Shown here piece by piece: positions 23,436-29,115 of a stretch of 32,017 nt of DNA. The notes under the pieces were generated by a model. The model did no database searches, was not told where the DNA came from, and saw only the letters and a list, made by a program, of their open reading frames with translations. Source of the stretch: an uncultured Pseudomonadota bacterium. GTDB lineage: Bacteria; Pseudomonadota; Alphaproteobacteria; RF32; CAG-239. The translations under genes and the position numbers were made by a program. The stretch is from the NCBI GenBank assembly GCA_902793695.1, contig CADBEI010000029.1, forward strand, positions 1 through 32,017, in the 5' to 3' direction. Position 1 is the stretch's first letter; each line of letters starts with the position of its first letter.

Positions 23436-24371
23436 TTAAATACCTCTAAACTTTTTTTTGATTTTTTCCAAATATTCCGGCTGACCGCTGTAAACTTCGG
23501 CAAATTCAACATCGGCTTGCAACTTATTGCGAAGCCATGTGCGCTGACGTTTGGCATATTGCCGGGTATGCAGTTTTGCCAACTCCAGCGCCTGAGCAAG
23601 CAGCATTTCTCCCTTAACCGCCAAACTCAACTCCGGCACACCGAGTGCCTTCATTGCCGGCAAGGTCTCATCAACTCCGCGCCGTACCAACTCGGCAATT
23701 TCTTTCAGCGCGCCCAACTCCACCATTTTATCGAGCCGCTCCCGACAGCGCTGTTCGATTACCGCAATTTCCGGCACGATTTTCACTACCGTAAATTCCG
23801 CTTCCGGCAGTTTTTTTATCAGCGGCGCTTTATACCATTCCGATACCTTTTTGCCGGTAGAATTGATAATTTCCAAAGCGCGCACAATTCTTGTTTTATC
23901 GTTTTTATTTATTTTTTGCGATATTTCAAAGTCTTTTTCTTTTAATTCAAAGTAAAGGTTTAATAAATTTTCCGTTTGTAAACGTCTGCGGAGTTCTGCT
24001 CTTACTTGCGGATTGACTTCCGGAATCGGAGTTATACCGTTAATCAGCGCATCGATATACATACCGGTACCGCCAACCACTACCGGCAAGCGTCCCTCTG
24101 CCCACAGTTTGCGAATTTCCGCCACGCATAAATCCAGCCATTCCACCACATTACCGCGTTTTGTAACATCATACAGTTCAAACAGTCGATGCTCGACCTG
24201 TGCCTTTTCTTGCGTGCTCGGCGTAGCGGCAATAATCGGAATATCCTTATAAATCTGCATTGAATCGCAATTAAGCACCACGCCGTTAAGTGCTTGTGCC
24301 ACCGCGATTGCCAATGCCGATTTGCCCGATGCCGTCGGTCCGGCGATAATGAGTACCGGATTTTGCTTCAT
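23436..24371 (-). CDS. miaA: tRNA dimethylallyltransferase MiaA
   Basis: MiaA prenylates A37 of tRNAs that read codons starting with U, using dimethylallyl diphosphate. The 311 residues have the P-loop GPTASGKS (11-18), NCDSMQIY, VVVGGTGMYIDAL, the RIVRALEI block and the C-terminal TRQYAKRQRTWLR. All key motifs are intact and the length is normal. Its ATG directly abuts the stop codon of the U32 gene (TAG-ATG), so it is the third gene of a DUF3108-U32-miaA operon. Confidence 0.97.
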   Translation of the reverse strand: MKQNPVLIIAGPTASGKSALAIAVAQALNGVVLNCDSMQIYKDIPIIAATPSTQEKAQVEHRLFELYDVTKRGNVVEWLDLCVAEIRKLWAEGRLPVVVGGTGMYIDALINGITPIPEVNPQVRAELRRRLQTENLLNLYFELKEKDFEISQKINKNDKTRIVRALEIINSTGKKVSEWYKAPLIKKLPEAEFTVVKIVPEIAVIEQRCRERLDKMVELGALKEIAELVRRGVDETLPAMKALGVPELSLAVKGEMLLAQALELAKLHTRQYAKRQRTWLRNKLQADVEFAEVYSGQPEYLEKIKKKFRGI

Positions 24372-25781
24372 CTACTCCTCCGCCGGACAACCCGCAATCA
24401 GTTCGGCAAATTCATTTTTTTTGCGCCGATACATTTCGGCATTTTTGCCGTTTAAGCCCTGAAACTTGCGAGCAATCACATATTGCGGCAACAATTTTTT
24501 GACTTCTGCCACCGGTTTATTCCACATTTGCGGACGAATACGGATTTTTTTGCCCTCTCCCGCCGAAACTCGCGGCGTAATCTCACCACTGTCGGCATCC
24601 TCAAATTCAATCAGCGTTAAGCGCAGATTTTCCATAGTGTGCGGAATTAAAAATTCAATCGGTTCGCCCGAATTGATATAGTTACGAATTTCAAAAATCG
24701 CGTCATCGCCCTGCCATTCCACGATTGAACCGGCAAACAGCCACTCGCCGAGAGTGCGCGTATATTCGTAATTTTGGCTGATATTGGTCAGCTTGCCGTC
24801 GTGAAAGCCCAAGCAATAACCGCGATTCTGCAAAGCGTATAAATCATCCATATATTTGGTATAATCCCAATGCTCGGCATCCTTATAATAATCATCAATA
24901 GCCTGACGATAAGCACGCGCCACCGTGCCGGCATAATATTCGGTTTTGTTGCGTCCCTCGACTTTGAGCGAGTCCATACCGATTGAAAGAATATCGTTAA
25001 GCCGCGGCATTAAGCACATATCTTTTGAGTTCAGCAAATAGCCGCCGTGTTCATCTTCCACCACCTCATAATATTCTCCCGGACGGAATTCTTCTTCCAA
25101 CAAAAACTCAAACGCCGGAGCATTATCCTGATTGATTTCCACTTCTCTGATTGTGCCGTCTTTGAGCCGCAGGTGCATTTTATAATGCCAACGACAACAA
25201 TGCGCGCATTTTCCCTTATTAGCACTGCGATCGGCCATAAAGTTAGAAATCAGACAGCGGCCGGAATACGACATACACATTGCGCCGTGCACAAAACATT
25301 CCAATGTCATTTCCGGACATTCTTCGCGAATTTCCTTCATCTCGGCAAAAGTAACTTCGCGCCCCAAAACACAGAGGCTTGCCCCCATCGATTCCCAAAA
25401 TTTGACGGTTTGCGCCGAGCAAATATTGGCTTGGGTGGAAACAAAACGCTTTAATTCCGGCGCGTGTTCTTTCAGATAATAAAATACACCGGGATCAGCC
25501 ACCAAAACTCCGTCCGGTTTAAGTTCTTGCAAAGTTTTTACAAATTGCGGCAACTTACGCGCTTCTTCGTTATGGATATACAAGTTCAGCGTCAGATAAA
25601 TTTTTTTGCCGTGAGCGTGCACAAAATCAATTCCCTCTTTCAAGTCTTCAAGTGTAAACTTGGACTGAGTGCGTAAACTCATATCCGGAGTTCCGGCATA
25701 AACGGCATCCGCCCCGTATAATATCGCGGTTTTTAACTTTATCAACGAGCCTGCCGGCAATAACAACTCTGCTTTTCTCAT
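24372..25781 (-). CDS. U32-family protein, TrhP/YegQ-like (tRNA hydroxylation) candidate
   Basis: The 469-residue protein carries the U32 signature around ECFVHGAMCMSYSGRCLIS followed by KGKCAHCCRWHY. These Cys-rich blocks match the iron-sulfur cysteines of U32 proteins. The N-terminus (ELLLPAG...KTAILYGADAVYAG) is the family's barrel start. In E. coli the close relative TrhP makes 5-hydroxyuridine at tRNA position 34, while RlhA acts on 23S rRNA and UbiU/V on ubiquinone. Length (E. coli TrhP about 453) and the miaA neighbour favour a tRNA role, but this is inference. Older databases call these collagenase-like peptidases, which is probably wrong here. It overlaps the DUF3108 stop by one base and abuts miaA. 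Confidence 0.85.
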   Translation of the reverse strand: MRKAELLLPAGSLIKLKTAILYGADAVYAGTPDMSLRTQSKFTLEDLKEGIDFVHAHGKKIYLTLNLYIHNEEARKLPQFVKTLQELKPDGVLVADPGVFYYLKEHAPELKRFVSTQANICSAQTVKFWESMGASLCVLGREVTFAEMKEIREECPEMTLECFVHGAMCMSYSGRCLISNFMADRSANKGKCAHCCRWHYKMHLRLKDGTIREVEINQDNAPAFEFLLEEEFRPGEYYEVVEDEHGGYLLNSKDMCLMPRLNDILSIGMDSLKVEGRNKTEYYAGTVARAYRQAIDDYYKDAEHWDYTKYMDDLYALQNRGYCLGFHDGKLTNISQNYEYTRTLGEWLFAGSIVEWQGDDAIFEIRNYINSGEPIEFLIPHTMENLRLTLIEFEDADSGEITPRVSAGEGKKIRIRPQMWNKPVAEVKKLLPQYVIARKFQGLNGKNAEMYRRKKNEFAELIAGCPAEE

Positions 25782-26542
25782 TATTTTTTCACCTCTATTG
25801 ACGTTGTGTATGATTCCAATTTTCCGAACGGAGTTTTTTCCGCCTCAACTTTGGCAATAAACGGGGCATTGGCCGTTTTATCGCGCAAAATCCACAAATA
25901 AATCGGCATTTTTTGGTTGAGTAAAAATCCGGCGGAAGCACCTTTTTGAATTTCCAACATATATTCGCATTTCAGCGCATTTCCGGCAAAATAAGGCGTT
26001 TGAATTTCCTCGTGTCCGACGGTTTTCATTTCCGAAAGCGAATATTTTTTACCGTTGAACGAATAGCGGTGCAAATTGCAAGTATCCGCCCGCACCACTT
26101 GCTCGGTCAAAACTCCGAACAGCGAAAGCAAATCAATCGAATCATCCAGCTTATCCAAATCCACCAAAGCCGGTTCTTCCAAAACCCGCCCGTCGCGAAC
26201 TTTAATCCGCGTTTGCGGCACTCCGTCTTTATATGTCAGTTGTTTGGTACGATGGTGTGAACGCGATTGCACTTCATAGCCGTAATCCTCCGGCTTAAAC
26301 TTATCCTTATTGTAGGTGCCGTAAGCGTGATACTCGCCGGTAAACGGATAAAGTTTACCGAATGCGCCGGTAGTGGTCAGTCCGGTTTTCATATCGTACT
26401 TATTGCCGACAAATTTATAAGTCAGCGATTGTTCGCAAGCATCAAAAATTCCGATGGTGGTTTGCATATTCTGCGTAACCTCAAGCGCCTCGGCCGCAAA
26501 AGCCGTTATCCAAGCCGATAAAAAAATTAAAAAACGTTTCAT
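25781..26542 (-). CDS. DUF3108-type periplasmic protein
   Basis: The ATG at 26542 (MKRFLIFLSAWITAF, 253 residues) is chosen over an upstream TTG at 26554. A signal peptide ends near AAEALE. The remainder is beta-rich, with the DUF3108 pattern: an early GIFDA...YDMKTGLTT region, DSIDLLSLFGVL, and a Cys followed by a FNGKKYSLSE block. The family is common in alphaproteobacteria, and its function is unknown. The stop codon overlaps the U32 start by one base, so the gene heads the DUF3108-U32-miaA operon. Confidence 0.8.
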   Translation of the reverse strand: MKRFLIFLSAWITAFAAEALEVTQNMQTTIGIFDACEQSLTYKFVGNKYDMKTGLTTTGAFGKLYPFTGEYHAYGTYNKDKFKPEDYGYEVQSRSHHRTKQLTYKDGVPQTRIKVRDGRVLEEPALVDLDKLDDSIDLLSLFGVLTEQVVRADTCNLHRYSFNGKKYSLSEMKTVGHEEIQTPYFAGNALKCEYMLEIQKGASAGFLLNQKMPIYLWILRDKTANAPFIAKVEAEKTPFGKLESYTTSIEVKK

Positions 26543-26611
26543 TTCTTTAGTCAATCCTTAAACAATTTACCTTAACATAACAGAAAATTTCAGATAATAA
26601 AGGAAAAAATT

Positions 26612-27553
26612 ATGGCAAAAAAAGTTTTATTATTGTACGGCGGGTTTTCAGCCGAGCGAGAAGTCAGTATTTCTGCGAAGTCTGACATTTTGAACGCGTT
26701 AATAAGTAAAGGTTATACGGTTATTGAACACAACCTGACCGATGTTTGGCATTTGCTTGATGTTTTGCGTACCGAAAAACCGGATGTTGTTTATAACGGG
26801 CTTTACGGAAACTGGGGCGAAGACGGCGAAATTCAAGGTTTGTTTGATATGCTCGGTATTCCTTATACCCACTCGGGATTGAACGCCTCCGCCATCGGTA
26901 TGAACAAACATATCTGCAAGCTGATTGCCGCACATAACGGAGTTAAAGTAGCACAAGGCGAGAAAAAGACTTATGCCGAATATAAAAAAAACGGCACGAA
27001 AATTCCGTTTCCGTATGTTATTAAGCCGGTCGTCGGCGTGTTTATAATCCGTAATGCCACCGACACCGCGCAAATCAATTATTCCGACGATTCGCTTGAA
27101 GTATTGATTGAGCAGTATATTGCCGGACGTGAACTGACGGTAGCCTGTTTTGAGGGTAAATCCTATGTTGTAACCGAACTCAAGGCCAAAAACGAATTCT
27201 ACGATTATGAAGCCAAATACACTGCCGGATATACACAACATATTCTGCCGGCAGAACTTGATAAAGATGTGGCGAAAACTTGTTGTCGTTATGCCGAGAT
27301 TATGCATAATGTACTCGGTTGTCGCACGGTTTCGCGTTGCGACTTCCGCTATAATCATACCGACGGAGTGGTATTTTTGGAAATCAACACCAATCCGGGA
27401 ATGACCTCGTTGTCACTGGTGCCGGAACAAGCCAAATACATCGGAATTTCGTATGCCGATTTATGCGCACGTCTGGTGGAAAATGCCACTTGTCGCAATC
27501 CGGAAAATGTTACCCTTGCATCTGACAACGAAAAAAATGTAAATTGTGCTTGA
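26612..27553 (+). CDS. ddl: D-alanine--D-alanine ligase, apparently lacking the Gly/Ser loop
   Basis: Ddl joins two D-Ala with ATP for the peptidoglycan stem peptide. The 313 residues keep the N-terminal GGFSAEREVS (E15), a GEDG.IQG block, IPYTHSGLNASAIGMNK, the FYDYEAKY tyrosine loop and the C-terminal EINTNPGMT metal site. At residues 138-143, however, the text reads KPVVGV where family members have KP followed by an (N)EGSSxGV loop, so about five residues are missing. That loop touches ATP and the substrate; its Ser (S150 in E. coli DdlB) is part of the Glu-Ser-Tyr triad. As written the enzyme should be impaired. The usual NALHG also reads NGLYG. A possible sequence error or a second ddl should be considered. 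ATG 26612 has AAAGGAA upstream. Confidence 0.9.
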   Translation: MAKKVLLLYGGFSAEREVSISAKSDILNALISKGYTVIEHNLTDVWHLLDVLRTEKPDVVYNGLYGNWGEDGEIQGLFDMLGIPYTHSGLNASAIGMNKHICKLIAAHNGVKVAQGEKKTYAEYKKNGTKIPFPYVIKPVVGVFIIRNATDTAQINYSDDSLEVLIEQYIAGRELTVACFEGKSYVVTELKAKNEFYDYEAKYTAGYTQHILPAELDKDVAKTCCRYAEIMHNVLGCRTVSRCDFRYNHTDGVVFLEINTNPGMTSLSLVPEQAKYIGISYADLCARLVENATCRNPENVTLASDNEKNVNCA

Positions 27554-27598
27554 TTTTAAAAACAAAATTTGCTAAACAGGTACTGACTTGAAAAAGTC

Positions 27599-27618
27599 GG
27601 GGTTGTAGCTCAGTTGGG
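27599..27618 (+). repeat. Duplicated 5' end of tRNA-Ala
   Basis: The 20 nt GGGGTTGTAGCTCAGTTGGG are identical to the start of the tRNA-Ala gene at 27759-27778, 160 bp downstream, and then diverge. The fragment contains the acceptor 5' strand and the start of the D-arm only. Confidence 0.95.
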
Positions 27619-27758
27619 CGCGAGGATAAAAAATGTCTGGCAGACATTTTTTACCGCAAACGGCGAAGTTTTCTTAATGAATTTATGTAGCGACAGCAAA
27701 TAAATTAATTTAGAAAACGAGTGACCGAGCAACTGCATCCTCTGCTTATAAAATTATT
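27619..27758 (+). other. Structured 140-nt insertion between tRNA fragment and tRNA-Ala
   Basis: GAGGAT (27623) and ATCCTC (27737) could form an outer stem. Inside, TAAAAAATGTCTG pairs perfectly with CAGACATTTTTTA around a single base (27628-27654). A second hairpin pairs GTTTTCT with AGAAAAC and an A/T-rich inner stem around GTAGCGACAGCA. No open frame is present. Together with the flanking 20-bp repeat it looks like a small inserted palindromic element. Confidence 0.7.
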
Positions 27759-27834
27759 GGGGTTGTAGCTCAGTTGGGAGAGCGACAGGTTCGCAATCTG
27801 TAGGTCGGGAGTTCGATCCTCCTCAACTCCACCA
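27759..27834 (+). tRNA. tRNA-Ala (anticodon CGC)
   Basis: A complete 76-nt cloverleaf with encoded CCA. The acceptor stem is GGGGTTG/CAACTCC, which includes the G3-U70 pair that is the main identity element for alanyl-tRNA synthetase. The anticodon stem is ACAGG/TCTGT with loop TTCGCAA, giving anticodon CGC (codon GCG). The T-arm is GGGAG TTCGATC CTCCT-like. It is followed at once by an intrinsic terminator. Confidence 0.95.
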
Positions 27835-27836
27835 TT

Positions 27837-27877
27837 AAAACACAAAAAGGACGCATAACGCGTCCTTTTTGTGTTTT
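27837..27877 (+). terminator. Intrinsic terminator of tRNA-Ala
   Basis: An 18-bp perfect stem (AAAACACAAAAAGGACGC and its complement) closes a 5-nt ATAAC loop, with T-rich right arm. It directly follows the tRNA 3' end. Confidence 0.9.
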
Positions 27878-27884
27878 AAATAAT

Positions 27885-28032
27885 GAGTTGGGAGCGAACG
27901 ACTGACCGTAGGTCTGGAGCCGGAGGAACAAAAACAACCTCTAAATATTGTTTTTGAACGACGGGCGAAGTTCCCCGTCGAGCAAGGAAGCGACAGTCCC
28001 CTTGACGCATTCTTATATCCGCTCAGCGAGGG
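27885..28032 (+). repeat. Mosaic hairpin-rich repeat element downstream of tRNA-Ala
   Basis: This 148-nt stretch has no open frame. It shares word-like blocks with the element at 27619-27758: GGCGAAGTT, AGCGACAG, CGAGCAA and GA(G/C)TGACCG, but in a different order. Hairpins are CAAAAACAA/TTGTTTTTG and GACGGG/CCCGTC. The first part (GTTGGGAGCGA, GTAGGTC.GGAG) also resembles the tRNA-Ala body. It could be a tRNA-derived or REP-like element. Confidence 0.5.
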
Positions 28033-28040
28033 GTGACTAT

Positions 28041-28088
28041 AAAAAAAACAGCGTGCGTTCTAACCCAAAAGGTTAAGAACACACGCTG
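28041..28088 (-). terminator. Intrinsic terminator of the four-helix membrane protein gene
   Basis: On the minus strand a 17-18-bp near-perfect stem (CAGCGTG.GTTCT.ACC arms) with a short CTTTT-type loop is followed by eight T (28048-28041). It lies 22 nt after the stop codon of the 28110-28688 gene. Confidence 0.9.
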
Positions 28089-28109
28089 CCGCTTAAAATT
28101 TTCACTCTC

Positions 28110-28688
28110 TTAGTGGCGTGCGTGGCGTGTCTTGTATCTGTATACGCGCCATAATACGTTCATCATTTCGACCAATGGCCATCCGACAAGGATTGCCACC
28201 AAAGCCTCTGTCGTATAATTAAGTGCGCTTTCATTATAGCAGTTGGTATAGTAGCATGCCAATGCTATAATCGGCGAAGCCAAGAACACACCAATAATAA
28301 TGGCTGTAATACCATATGTTAACTTGGTCTTGACCTTCTTGGCTTTGTCAATTGTGTTGACCGCCGCTTGGTAGAGTTCCCAATTCAGGACCTCAGCAGT
28401 CAAGCCACCGATAAGTATGATGGCTATAGCAAACACATACACAATCTCCGGCATTTCTGGCAGAATTGTGCAGATGCCGAAAACAATTGCCAAAATGATT
28501 GGGATCACTAAAGATGCTCCCAGTAACTGGAATGCACCTTTGATGGAATCTCGGGCAGTAACATTGTTATTGCTATGATTGCCGTTAATTACTTCGTTTG
28601 CGATCACCATCTGAGCACCGCTCATAAAATTCATATTCATCATAATTGTATTTTTTTTGTTTCTATCTTTTGTTTCTAACTCACTCAA
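28110..28688 (-). CDS. Four-helix membrane protein, unknown
   Basis: No family is recognised. The frame begins with TTG at 28688 (192 residues); ATG 28643 (177 residues) is an alternative, and neither has a clear Shine-Dalgarno site. About four membrane helices are predicted by eye (near residues 52-74, 80-100, 122-144 and 157-176). The N-terminal ~45 residues are polar and Asn/Met-rich (MMNMNFMSGAQMVIANEVINGN), and the C-terminus is basic (YRYKTRHARH). Codon use (many CTT, TTG, GTC, GCC codons mixed) seems different from its neighbours. The gene is alone between tRNA-associated repeats and an AT-rich stretch, which suggests acquired DNA. It has a promoter, a structured leader and a terminator of its own. 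Confidence 0.65.
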   Translation of the reverse strand: MSELETKDRNKKNTIMMNMNFMSGAQMVIANEVINGNHSNNNVTARDSIKGAFQLLGASLVIPIILAIVFGICTILPEMPEIVYVFAIAIILIGGLTAEVLNWELYQAAVNTIDKAKKVKTKLTYGITAIIIGVFLASPIIALACYYTNCYNESALNYTTEALVAILVGWPLVEMMNVLWRVYRYKTRHARH

Positions 28689-28695
28689 TAAAAAA

Positions 28696-28840
28696 GCAAA
28701 TATTCAAGAGAAAATTTGCTTTACCGATGCGCCAAAAGAGTTTATCGGTAGCAAAAAAATACGAATTATGAACACAACACTTGGAGAGTGTGAAATTTAA
28801 ATCAATTTGTAAATTTCATCCATAATTCGTATTTTTAAGC
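28696..28840 (-). ncRNA. Structured leader or small RNA with terminator-like end
   Basis: Read on the minus strand from about 28840. A 16-bp perfect stem (AAAAATACGAATTATG with its complement, 28821-28836 and 28755-28770) encloses two hairpins: ACACT/AGTGT (28777-28791) and GAAATTTA/TAAATTTC (28792-28817), forming a three-way junction. A second hairpin TACCGAT/ATCGGTA (28722-28750) follows. The last hairpin GCAAAT/ATTTGC (28696-28719) is followed by six T, directly before the TTG at 28688. It could be an attenuating leader (riboswitch-like) or an independent sRNA of about 150 nt. No known RNA class is recognised. Confidence 0.6.
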
Positions 28841-28846
28841 AATTTT

Positions 28847-28875
28847 AGTATAGCATAAAGCAACATTTAAATCAA
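28847..28875 (-). promoter_or_regulatory. Promoter of the structured leader
   Basis: On the minus strand TTGATT (28875-28870), a 17-bp spacer and TATACT (28852-28847). The predicted start near 28840 is just before the 16-bp outer stem of the leader RNA. The rest of 28876-29029 is very AT-rich and shows no gene. Confidence 0.7.
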
Positions 28876-29029
28876 TCTCTTTTTATATCTTTTGAATTTT
28901 GTAAATCAGATATAAAATTATGTGGAAAAATACACTTTTTAAAATATAACATATTGAAATAAATTAAAAATTTTCAATTTATATATTTTAAATTTAAACT
29001 AACGGAATCACACCACCAATACAGCACTA

Positions 29030-29054
29030 AAGGCACCTTTACGGTGTCTTTTTT
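29030..29054 (+). terminator. Orphan plus-strand intrinsic terminator
   Basis: AAGGCACC (29030-29037) pairs with GGTGTCTT (29043-29050) with one G-T pair, followed by T6. No plus-strand gene lies upstream since tRNA-Ala, so it may end an unseen short transcript or be a relic of a lost gene. Confidence 0.65.
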
Positions 29055-29061
29055 ATTGCAA

Positions 29062-29092
29062 CAAAAAGCCGGTTCGTATTAACGAGCCGGCT
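29062..29092 (-). terminator. Intrinsic terminator of the large adhesin gene
   Basis: On the minus strand AGCCGGCTCG pairs with CGAACCGGCT (one wobble) around TTAATA and is followed by a T-run (29067-29062). It lies 24 nt downstream of the adhesin stop codon. Confidence 0.85.
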
Positions 29093-29115
29093 CATTGTTT
29101 CTGTTGACGATAAAG

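Noticed and set aside
24372..25781. Collagenase-type protease
   Set aside because: This is an old label for U32; the conserved cysteines and the miaA neighbour fit RNA modification or a related iron-sulfur enzyme better.
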